Source of the DNA: Vespula vulgaris
Lineage: Eukaryota; Arthropoda; Insecta; Hymenoptera; Vespidae
NCBI RefSeq assembly: GCF_905475345.1
Contig: NC_066595.1
Location: 1,311,001 to 1,375,000 of the forward strand
DNA length: 64,000 bases
Reading direction: 5' to 3'
Below the pieces are notes generated by a model. The model was not told the origin of the DNA and did no database searches. It was given only the letters and a program-made list of their open reading frames with translations. A program made the position numbers and the translations under genes. Shown here in pieces: positions 51,583 through 62,219 of the stretch (position 1 is its first letter; each line of letters starts with the position of its first letter).

Positions 51583-54500
51583 ATGGGTGATTCAGAGGAA
51601 GAAAATGATAAAGATTTTGCATTAGGAAATATGACAGGTTTTTTATTTGGCAATATCGATGACAATGGTCAATTAGAAGATGATATTCTTGATCCTGAAG
51701 CAAAGCAACATTTAGCGTCTCTTGGACGTCTCGGTTTGAACTCATTTATCAAAGAAATGATGCCAAATGAAAATTGTAGTGATGAAAACAGTATGGAATT
51801 AGATAATTCTAAAGAGGAGACATCATTATCTGCGTCGGAGAAAGATGTAGATTGTTTTGTAAAGTCACCGTCCGCTCTTGATTTTTCTGACATAAATGAA
51901 TTGGCTGACGATATAACTGAAGACAGTGGATCAAACAGTATACTAGATCCAAAAATTGAAAAGGAAAATGCGGATTATGATGCAGATGATGAAGAGATCA
52001 TAAATAAATCTGATACTCAATTAATGCCACCACCACCTATACCAGAAGAAAAAGAAATACTCACAGCAGAAGAAGTAGAAGCAGCAAGACAGCGTAAACT
52101 TGAGACACCTTTAGCTTCTATGTTACCTTCTAAATATGCTAACATTGATGTAACTGAATTATTTCCTGATTTTCGTGCAAATAAAGTTCTTAGATTTTCA
52201 AGACTATTTGGTCCTGGGAAGCCAAGTAGTCTTCCACAAATTTGGAGAGGTGTCAGAAAAAGACGTAAAAAGAAACGGCATCATGATATTAGAGATTCCG
52301 ATTCTGGATCAGATCAAGATGATAGAAAACCTAAATTTAAAGGTTGGATAATGCAATATGGACCAGATCCAAATCTAGATTCATATCGTTCTGATGATGA
52401 AACCAAGTTATTATTACCAGTAGAAGATAAGGAACAAATTGGTAAAACTGGAGAAGCTGGGGAAAATGGTGATATGGGACCAAAAGTGGCAGATTGGCGA
52501 TTTGGTCCTGCACAACTATGGTATGACATGTTACAAGTTCCTGAAACAGGAGATGGCTTTAATTATGGTTTTAAAATCATAGATAAGTCAGAGCAGCAGG
52601 ATAATAAAGTAAATAATGATCAGTTTTCTGATGATGCTTTTTTGATGGTATCACAGTTGCATTGGGAAGATGATGTCGTTTGGAATGGTGATGACATAAA
52701 GCACAAAGTAACACAGAAACTAAATAGTAAAAATAATGCAGCTGGATGGGTTCCATCTAGTGTAAATAGAACAGCCCAAGCATTTAGTCAACCAGGAAAA
52801 GGTGGAACAGTACCTGTAGCACCTAATGTACGTTTAGCAACTTCACAGATTACCACACCATTACATATGCAATCTCAAAAAGCTAAAGTAAATATGAATA
52901 AAGGAAATCAACAGCAACAACAAAGAGAAGAAAATTATGATGACACTTGGTACTCTATTTTCCCAGTTGAGAATGAAGAATTAGTATATGGACTTTGGGA
53001 AGAAGAAGTTATTTGGGATCCAGAAAATATGAAGAAGATTCCCAAACCTAAGATACTTACATTAGATCCAAATGATGAAAATATAGTTCTTGGTATTCCC
53101 GATGATATTGATCCTGCACTTCTTCATAAAGATAATGGACCCCAACCAAAAGTAAAGATACCACATCCACATGTTAAAAAAAGTAAATTATTATTAGGTA
53201 AAGCTGGAGTAATAAATGTTCTTGAAGAAGATACACCTCCACCACCACCGAAATCACCTGACAGGGATCCATTTAATATATCAAATGATACATATTATAT
53301 GCCACGATCATCAGAAACAACATTACGCTTAAAAGTTGGAGGGGGTAACTTAATACAACATAGCACACCAGTAGTAGAGTTGCGTACACCTTTTGTTCAA
53401 ACACATATGGGACCAATGCGTCTTCGAAATTTCCATAGGCCACCATTACGAAGGTTTAGCCATGGCCCACTTGCACTTCCTGATCCACATAGTGTTCTAC
53501 CTTTGATCAAACATATTAAAAAAAAGGCAAAACAAAGAGAGCAAGAAAGAATTGCATCTGGTGGTGGTGATGTTTTCTTTATGAGAACACCTGAAGATTT
53601 AACAGGAAGAGATGGTGAAATAGTCCTTATTGAATTTTCTGAAGAACACCCACCATTAATGAATCAAGTGGGAATGTGTTCAAAAGTAAAGAATTATTAC
53701 AAAAGAAAAGCAGGAAAAGATCAAGGTCCACAAAAATATAAGTATGGAGAAACAGCTTATGCTCATACTAGTCCATTTCTTGGAATTCTTACGCCAGGTC
53801 AAAGCATACAAGCTGTTGAAAATAATATGTATAGGGCACCAATTTATGAACACAAAATTCCTGAGACTGATTTCCTAATTATTAGAACCAGGCAACAATA
53901 TTATATAAGAGAGATGGATGCACTGTTTGTTGCAGGTCAAGAATGTCCTTTGTATGAGGTACCAGGACCAAACTCAAAAAGAGCAAATAATTTTGTAAGA
54001 GATTTCTTACAAGTTTTTATTTATAGATTATTTTGGAAATCTAGAGATACACCAAGACGAATTAAAATGGATGATATTAAAAGAGCTTTCCCCTCTCATA
54101 GTGAGAGTAGTATTAGAAAACGATTAAAACTTTGTGCTGATTTTAAAAGAACAGGTATATTTTATTTTTTTTATTTATTATATTATAAATACGAACAACT
54201 TATGTATTAGATATAAGTAATCTATGTTTTAATTTGTTTACAGGAATGGATTCCAATTGGTGGGTAATAAAGCCGGACTTTAGATTACCAACAGAAGAAG
54301 AAATTAGAGCTATGGTATCTCCAGAACAATGCTGTGCTTACTTTAGTATGATTGCAGCAGAACAAAGATTGAAAGATGCAGGATATGGTGAAAAATTCCT
54401 TTTTACACCTCAAGATGATGATGATGAAGAAATGCAATTGAAGATGGATGATGAAGTCAAAGTGGCCCCATGGAATACAACGCGTGCATATATACAAGCT

Positions 54501-57500
54501 ATGAAAGGAAAATGTTTATTACAGTTAGCTGGTCCAGCTGATCCAACAGGATGTGGTGAAGGTTTCTCATATGTTAGAGTACCAAATAAACCAACTATCA
54601 GTAAAGTTAGTATAGTGTTTTATATTTTAAATGTTGTATTTTTTTTTTTTGTTTAATTAATGTTTGTAATACAGGAAGAACAGGAAGCACAACCAAAAAG
54701 AACAGTAACAGGAACAGATGCAGACTTAAGAAGACTTTCTTTAAATAATGCGAAGGCACTTCTTAGAAAGTTTGGTGTTCCAGAAGAAGAAATAAAAAAG
54801 CTTTCACGTTGGGAAGTTATAGATGTAGTTAGAACATTATCAACTGAAAAAGCAAAAGCTGGAGAAGAAGGTATGACAAAGTTTTCAAGGGGTAATAGAT
54901 TTTCTATAGCAGAGCATCAGGAAAGATATAAAGAAGAATGTCAAAGAATCTTTGATTTACAAAATCGTGTTTTGTCATCCAATGAGGTTTTAAGTACAGA
55001 TGAAGGTGAAAGTTCGGAAGAAGATAGTTCTGATATAGAGGAAATGGGTAAGAATATTGAGAATATGTTATCTAATAAAAAAACGAGTACTCAATTATCC
55101 CTGGAACGGGAAGAACAGCAGAGACATGCGTTAAGAAAAATGATGATAGATGAAGTCCAGGAACAAGACAAAAAACCTAAAGAAAAAAAGAGGGACGACG
55201 AAGAAGACAATAATCCTGTTAATAATTTCGGCACGCAACAAGGAAGACTACTTAAAATTTATCGTACTTTCAGAAATCACGAAGGAAAAGAATTCACTAG
55301 AGTTGAATTAGTTAGAAAGCCAGCTGTAATAGATACTTATTTAAAAATAAGAAATTCTAAAGATGAAACATTTATTAAACAGTTTGCTACATTGGATGAA
55401 GCACAAAAAGAAGAAATGAAAAGAGAGAAAAGAAGAATCCAAGAGCAATTGAGAAGAATAAAACGAAATCAAGAACGAGAACGTATGCAAGGTGGTTCTA
55501 TTGGCGCAAGTAACTCCATCAATCCTATGTTCGATCGCAGTGGTACTAATACTCCTACCACTACATCCTCTACTAGTATCCTTCCATTTTGTAATTACCA
55601 ATCAACTTCTCCAGCTTCTAAACATCCTAAACCTGATATTTCTCCTTCTAAACGTAAAAAACCTAAACTCAAACCAGATTTAAAATTAAAATGCGGTGCT
55701 TGTGGTAATGTAGGTCATATGCGAACTAATAAAGCTTGTCCATTGTATCAAAATAATGTAACTACTGCACCAGTTAATGTTGCTATGACTGAAGAACAAG
55801 AAGAAGAAATTGAGAAACAACTTAATACTGATGATCAAGATCTTGTTAATGTCGATGGAACAAAAGTTAAATTATCATCTAAATTAATTAAGGTTGTACA
55901 ATATTATACCAGAAATATTTTCCGTAAACATATAACATATCTAATGTGAATATTTCTTTATTTCTAAATTTGTATTATAGCACGCGGAAGAAATGAAAAG
56001 GCGTACTTTACTTCTAAAAGTTCCAAAGGAAGCAGTAAATTCGAAGAAAAGAAGAAGAGCTACTGGAGATGATCATTGTGATTATCTTAAGAGGCAACAA
56101 AGACCGGCAAATCGTCGTAGAACTGATCCTGTTGTTGTTATGTCAACTATGCTAGAAAGCATTCTAAATGAAATGCGAGATTTACCAGATGTTCAACCTT
56201 TCCTTTTCCCAGTTAATCCAAAGGTATATATTTTAATTTCAAGTAAATTGACAAATACAATGAGTTTGATTAATATTTTTTTAGGCTGTTCCTGATTATC
56301 ATAAAATCATACAAAGACCTATGGATTTACAAACAATACGTGAGAATTTGAGATTAAAGAAATACCAAAGTAGGGAAGAATTTTTGGCTGATGTTAATCA
56401 AATAGTTGAAAATTCTACGCTTTATAATGGGCCAAAATCCTCATTAACAGTAGCAGCCAAACGTATGTTAGAAACATGCGTAGATAGACTTGGTGAAAAA
56501 GAAGATCGTTTAATGAGACTCGAAAAAGCAATTAATCCTCTTCTTGATGATAATGATCAAGTTGCTCTTACATTTATTTTGGATAGTGTTGTCAATAATA
56601 AATTGAAATCGATGACAGAAGCCTGGCCATTCCTAAAACCTGTTAATAAGAAATTAGTGAAGGATTATTATAATGTAATTAAACGTCCAATGGATTTAGA
56701 GACAATTTCAAAGAAAGTTTCAGGTAAACTGCAACGTAAATTTTTATGTGAAATTATTGTTATAATGATATATAAATATAAATATAAATGTGTGTGTGTG
56801 TGTATGTAATATTTTGATTAATTTTATATATACATATATTTTTTAAAGCTCACAAGTATCATAGTCGCCATGAATTCGTTAGAGATATTGAACAAATTTT
56901 GGAAAATTGTACAATTTATAATGGAAAAGAATCTCCGTATACGCATAAAGCTGAATTACTTGTTAAAGTTTGTAAAGAGACCTTAGACGAGGTAAAATTT
57001 AGAAAAATAGAAATATTTTGTCAACATACGTTCTATATATTTATGATTCAGTATCTCGACATAGTAAAATTAATAAAAACATATATTGCAGTATGATGAG
57101 CATCTAACTCAATTAGAAAACAATATATTATTGGTACAAAAAAGAGCAATGGAGCAAGCAGATATAGATTCTTCATGGCTTGGTCCAGATGAAGAAAATT
57201 ATACTATTGTAGAACCTGAATTCAGAGGGGTAAGAGTTTGCTGTTTATGAGTTAAATCTAATACTGAATATGATAATAGCACAATGGATTAATATCTAAT
57301 ATTATTTTATAATTAATATTTATAATTAATTACAATTGTGTTTTTGTTTTTATATTTATTCTCTCTCAGAGTCAAACTAGTTCACCAGAAAATCCTTTTG
57401 GAAAGTCAAGCATGGATGATTTTGATTTTGTTGATGTGGAAGGTGATATGGAAAGTGATGCTGGAAGAAATGTACATTCAAAGAAAAAAGATGTACTTGA

Positions 57501-58062
57501 AGAAGGTAAGATATGCGTATCAAAAAATATTTTTTAAATTTAGATAACTACTATATCACAAACTCTTATTTGTAATTTTAGATCTGCAATTCTCTAGTGA
57601 AGATGAATTTGATGAAGTTCCATTTGGAACAGATGAACAATCTGAGCATAATGAAATGGAAACACTCGAATTAAATGAAGTTAGAGAAGGAGGAGTAGTT
57701 TTAGCTGATGATGATAGTCAACAAGCTGCTGAAGCAATGGTGCAATTAGGAAATGTTGGATTTTATATGGGAGAACAACAGTTACTTCAACAAGGTATAA
57801 CGACTTTAAACAAAAAATAAAGATAAAAACTAAACGAATACCAAAATATTGTTTAGAATAACCTGAATTATTTATAATATTGTTTTCAGATGAGAGTATG
57901 GATGTCGATCCAAATTACGATCCATCAGATTTTCTATTAGCTGGATTACCAGCACGAGAGGATAAAACTAATGCTGAAAATAATATTGCACAATGTAAAC
58001 AAGAAAATCAACAGCAACCTTTACAGCAAGAAGAAGACGTTGGCGGTGATCTTTGGTTTTAA
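51583..58062 (+). CDS. Taf1: TFIID subunit 1 (TAF1)
   Basis: TAF1 is the largest TFIID subunit: it binds TBP, core promoters and acetylated histones. Ten coding exons: 51583-54154, 54244-54605, 54675-55892, 55981-56223, 56285-56723, 56849-56991, 57092-57229, 57370-57505, 57582-57794, 57890-58062; 1878 residues, all junctions in phase (human about 1870-1890). The N-terminus is acidic with the TBP-binding TAND-like FALGNMTGFLFGNID. The large central DUF3591 region spans about 480-980 (FMRTPEDLTGRDGEIVLIEFSEE, KIPETDFLIIRTRQQYYIREMD). A CCHC zinc knuckle is near residue 1317 (CGACGNVGHMRTNKACPLY). Two bromodomains follow, about 1410-1520 and 1535-1650, each with the acetyl-lysine Asn (STLYNG, CTIYNG). 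The tail is acidic and ends GGDLWF. This is one of the clearest calls in the window. Confidence 0.97.
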
Positions 58063-58527
58063 GCATATTAAAAATAAAAAATAAAGTATTTTATATTGTA
58101 AAAATTTAACAATCTTGTATAAATTGAGCATTGTACATAGAAATCTGTGATATCTTCTTTTAATTATACACACACACACGCGCGCACGCGTGTACATAAA
58201 TGGTATCCATAGATATAACAAAACATTCTGTTCCTTTGTAAATATTAAATTTCTATATATGTATAATATCGACAAACTATAATCATAAAATTATATAGAA
58301 ATATATATAATCTATTATTTGAAATATTATAAATCTCTTTTGCAAAATTGATACTATAAAATGGTATTAATTTTCAAAATTCTCCTTTATTTTATACATA
58401 CAGAACTATAAACATAATATAATATTACATTAATATTAAAGAAGTTTTGTTTTAACGACTACTTCAGTTGAACCAAAAACTACAAAATATATGTAAATAT
58501 TATTTTTTAAATCTTTTACACTTGCAG
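58063..58527. other. Intergenic region between TAF1 and the unknown gene
   Basis: 465 bp in one transcription direction. AATAAA signals for TAF1 lie within 25 bp of its stop. A CA/CG alternating purine-pyrimidine tract is at 58167-58192. A candidate first coding exon made only of ATG, followed by GTATTA, is at 58361-58363 and would splice in phase to the acceptor CTTGCAG ending at 58527. Confidence 0.4.
58167..58192. repeat. Alternating CA/CG tract
   Basis: ACACACACACGCGCGCACGCG-like alternating pyrimidine-purine run of about 26 bp in the TAF1 3' region; the composition is of the type that can adopt Z-DNA. Confidence 0.8.
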
Positions 58528-59964
58528 ATCTATGAAGATAAAACTATTAACAAAATGATAAAAATAATTCAAACTATTAATGAAAAGCAATTAAAAGATT
58601 ATGAACCAGATATAATAATGACATATATAATTAAAATACTTTTTTATTATGGAGAAAAATGTAAAAATGAAAAATGTCAATGGAAATGTCGACGAAAAAT
58701 ACGACTTGCACAAAATTGTTACCATCATTTATTGGAAGTATATATTCCTGAAAAAACAAAACAGATTGTACATGCTGTCATTAATACAATTAATGAAGAT
58801 AAATTGTGGAAATATGAGACCTTTTCTCTAGAGACAATAAATAGCTTAATGGATCATGGTGTTGATGGTTCAGTAGTGGTTCATGCAATATTGAACTTAA
58901 TAGAATCAACAGATACAAATGTATATGACATCAGACTTATTATCAAAATTCTATATGAAATATTGGATTTTTATGAATGGCCTGAAACTGATGATACAAT
59001 AACTGTAATAGAAAGACTTCTAAGTCTTTTTTATATGAGTATAATAAATGCAGATGCAAATGACAAATCTTATAGTAACAAACTTAAAAGAGGTTTAGAA
59101 ATTTGTCTCAGAAACATAATTAAACATTTATCTAATTATCAACTTCTCATTATTATATATCATATGTGCTCATGGACTATGGAAAAAGATATAAATGATA
59201 ATATTATATTGAAATTCGGTACTATTTTAGAATATACAGCTTATCTGCATCAAGCAACTCTATATGAAAAAACTTTAACACCAATAATATTTCCATTATT
59301 GATGGAAATGATAGCATCCAATAATAAATTAGTCAGTTTATTAGGTAATAGAGTTATACAATATTTGATAGATCGAAAAGCAAATAGATTACATTTTGAT
59401 ACTCCCAAAATTTTCTTTGACAATGTAGACTTTGACCTAAAATTAGGTAATTATTATAAAGAAGACAAAATATTTTTTAAAGTTAATCGTGAGATTTTAC
59501 ATGATTGTCTACTTAAGAGTATTTTGAATCATCGTACATCCCGTATGAATTTAGAAACTAGTTATTGCACAATATGTATCATTGCAATCGAGGTTCCTTG
59601 TGGTTTCATAGCTGCAGCATTAGTTTGTTTAATTATGAACTTACAAGACTTGATTTTAAAAGAAAATAATCCTTATAAAATAGCAAATCATCATATACAT
59701 GCTATTGTTATATCAATTATGTCTCTCTTATGTTGGATCCATAATGCTAAAGTTTTTTATGAATATGTCAACAAAATTATGATGGAGAGAGCACAGTGGG
59801 CTCCACATTTGAATCCACCAATTCAGTCTCAATATAATATTGCAGTACATCATGTTTTTTGGTATAAATCAGAATTATTTTTTATTGATTGGGAAACGCG
59901 GTATGGCTTGTGGAAACGTTTTCGTCTTCAAAATCATGAGGATAATAACCTTAAAACTGATTAA
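58528..59964 (+). CDS. Uncharacterised all-helical protein
   Basis: I do not recognise this family. The frame is open from before 58528 to the stop at 59962-59964. The first in-frame ATG inside it is at 58555, giving 469 residues; alternatively an exon consisting of ATG at 58361 may splice to the good acceptor ACTTGCAG at 58527, adding ten residues. The sequence is rich in Ile, Leu, Asn and Lys and looks entirely alpha-helical with repeated amphipathic helices (IIMTYIIKILFYYGEKC, VVVHAILNLIES, IRLIIKILYEILDFY, IFPLLMEMIASNNKLVSLLGNRVIQYL), in the style of ARM/HEAT solenoids. An early CKNEKCQWKCRRK Cys cluster and a C-terminal aromatic WYKSELFFIDWETRYGLWKRFR block are its best search handles. 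There is no signal peptide. Coding status is supported by the 1.4-kb uninterrupted frame in AT-rich DNA. Same strand as TAF1, 465 bp behind it. Confidence 0.75.
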   Translation: MYEDKTINKMIKIIQTINEKQLKDYEPDIIMTYIIKILFYYGEKCKNEKCQWKCRRKIRLAQNCYHHLLEVYIPEKTKQIVHAVINTINEDKLWKYETFSLETINSLMDHGVDGSVVVHAILNLIESTDTNVYDIRLIIKILYEILDFYEWPETDDTITVIERLLSLFYMSIINADANDKSYSNKLKRGLEICLRNIIKHLSNYQLLIIIYHMCSWTMEKDINDNIILKFGTILEYTAYLHQATLYEKTLTPIIFPLLMEMIASNNKLVSLLGNRVIQYLIDRKANRLHFDTPKIFFDNVDFDLKLGNYYKEDKIFFKVNREILHDCLLKSILNHRTSRMNLETSYCTICIIAIEVPCGFIAAALVCLIMNLQDLILKENNPYKIANHHIHAIVISIMSLLCWIHNAKVFYEYVNKIMMERAQWAPHLNPPIQSQYNIAVHHVFWYKSELFFIDWETRYGLWKRFRLQNHEDNNLKTD

Positions 59965-60405
59965 TAAGGTATTATTATTGTCTATTATTCTTTTATATTT
60001 ATTCTTCCTTTTTAAAATATAAGAAATAAAAAATTGTTTTATATTCATTTTTTTCTACATTAATTGTATAATACTAAAAATAGTAATTTTTAAAAACACA
60101 TCATTTAATGACAATGAAAATATCAATAATAAATGCTGTTAATTATATCTATTCGTTTATGCAAATCTTGAATTATTCTCCAACATAGCAAATAAAATCA
60201 TACTATTTTAAATAATGCTAGTTATCTACACGATATGATTACACCGACTTGAGAAACCATTTTGATCACAATAAGATTCGTTATTTAATGATAAATTTTG
60301 TTCAAATTATTACGGTATTTTTTCTCTCAATTTTTCTAAATTATTACAATCTATTTCTAGTTTTTCTAAATTTTTGTAATTTATCAACATAGAAATAAAT
60401 TGAGA
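59965..60405. other. Intergenic region upstream of UPB1
   Basis: About 440 bp, very AT-rich, between two genes on the same strand. Expected to hold the 3'UTR of the unknown gene and the UPB1 promoter. A T-rich stretch (TTTTTTCTCTCAATTTTTC) is near 60310. Nothing else seen. Confidence 0.35.
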
Positions 60406-60533
60406 ATGTACGAATCAACTATTGATGAAATTTTAAAAATGCATTTACCAGACGATGTTTTATCAGAAATAAATCGTCTTTTATACGGCCGCAAAATAAA
60501 GTAAGATTAAACAAAAATTTATATTTTATTGCA

Positions 60534-60564
<31 letters not shown>

Positions 60565-61948
60565 AGCATATTTACTCTTCATGAACAATAGGTTATTTTA
60601 TCTTACTTTAATTATATATATAAAGCAAAAATATTTTATTATGTTAATAGGAAATTAGACTTACCAGATTGGAAGAATAACTACAATTTGGAAAGACAAG
60701 GTTGGATATTAAATAGTACTATTGAAGAACAATTACGTCCTAAACGCATTGTCCGTGTAGGATTAATCCAACATTCAATCGTCTTACCAACAACAGATCC
60801 AATAGAAAATCAAAAAAATGCAATACATAATAAAATAAAAGAATATATTGATTATGCAGCTACTTGCAAAGTTAATATAATTTGTCTACAAGAAGCTTGG
60901 CGTATGTTTATATATATAAGATTTTTCATGAAACAATTTCTATAAATAAGAATTTACATCATAATAATTTCTATAAAATAGTAATTATATTATAGCTATG
61001 CCATTTGCCTTTTGTACAAGAGAAAAATATCCATGGTGTGAGTTTGCTGAAGATGCTGAAAATGGCCCAACAACTTTATTATTATCAAAACTAGCAAAAG
61101 AATATAATATGGTTATTATCTCTCCAATCTTGGAAAGAGATAGTGCTAATGGAGATACTTTGTGGAATACATCTGTTATTATTAATATAGATGGTAAAAT
61201 TATTGGTAAACATCGAAAAAATCATATACCACGTGTTGGAGATTTCAATGAATCTACGTATTATATGGAAGGAAATACAGGACATCCTGTTTTTGATACT
61301 TGTTATGGACGTATTGCTGTTAATATCTGTTACGGACGTCATCATCCTTTAAACTGGCTTATGTTTGGATTAAATGGAGCAGAGGTAAGTATATTGTAAA
61401 TTTCTTTCTTCTACTTCTTAAATTAAATGAAATTAAATTATGTTTAGATTGTCTTCAATCCATCAGCTACTGTTGGTAATTTATCTGAACCTTTATGGCC
61501 AATAGAAGCAAGATGTGCTGCAATTGCTAATAACTATTTTACATGTGCTATCAATAGAGTTGGGACTGAAATATTTCCCAATAAATTTACCTCGGGTGAT
61601 GGAAAACCATCTCATCATGATTTTGGACAATTTTATGGTTCCTCTTATATTACTGCACCTGATGGTACACGGACTCCAGGTTTAAGTAGATCTAATGATG
61701 GATTACTTATTGCAGATTTAGATCTCAATCTTTGCAGACAAGCAAAAGATTTGTGGGGATTTAGAGTAAGTTTTTTTTTTATAGAAATAAATACAAATGT
61801 TTCCATATACGAATTATTTCAAAAGTGTCAAATATATGCAGTGTACATGAGTATAAATTATTTATAAAAAATTAGTATTTTATATATTTTTTTTTAGATG
61901 ACCCAACGACTGGATATGTATGCTAATGAACTTGCTAAATTCGTTTAA
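60406..61948 (+). CDS. UPB1: Beta-ureidopropionase
   Basis: The enzyme hydrolyses N-carbamyl-beta-alanine (and the beta-aminoisobutyrate analogue) in the last step of pyrimidine catabolism; the fly gene is pyd3. Five exons: 60406-60500, 60651-60901, 60996-61384, 61448-61765 and 61898-61948; 367 residues against 384 in human. It is a nitrilase-superfamily amidase and the catalytic triad is visible: Glu113 (CLQEAW), Lys190 (KHRKNHIPRVGDFNES) and Cys227 (NICYGRHHPLNW), a constant offset of six from the human E119/K196/C233. Further family blocks are MPFAFCTREKYPWCEFAE, NTSVIINIDGKIIGKHR, FNPSATVGNLSEPLWPIEARCAAIAN and FYGSSYITAPDGTRTPGLSR. The N-terminal helix (ESTIDEILKMHLP) matches the oligomerisation part. 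The enzyme should be active. Confidence 0.96.
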
Positions 61949-62219
61949 TACTATTAAGTATTGCTATATAAATTGTATTTTTCATTTTATTAATCTTATA
62001 TGTAAATATCAAATAAAATATAAAAACGGATGAAGTAATTTAAGTCAAAAAGCATAAATATGTAAAGCATTTAAATATACATACATATATATACTTATAA
62101 TTGTATAATTATATAATTAAGATTTTTTTAAAGAACGTACCATAATTAATGTATTATAGAATAAATTGAAATATATAGTAAATTGAAATACTTGTAAAAG
62201 ACTATGTAAGATGTATGAA

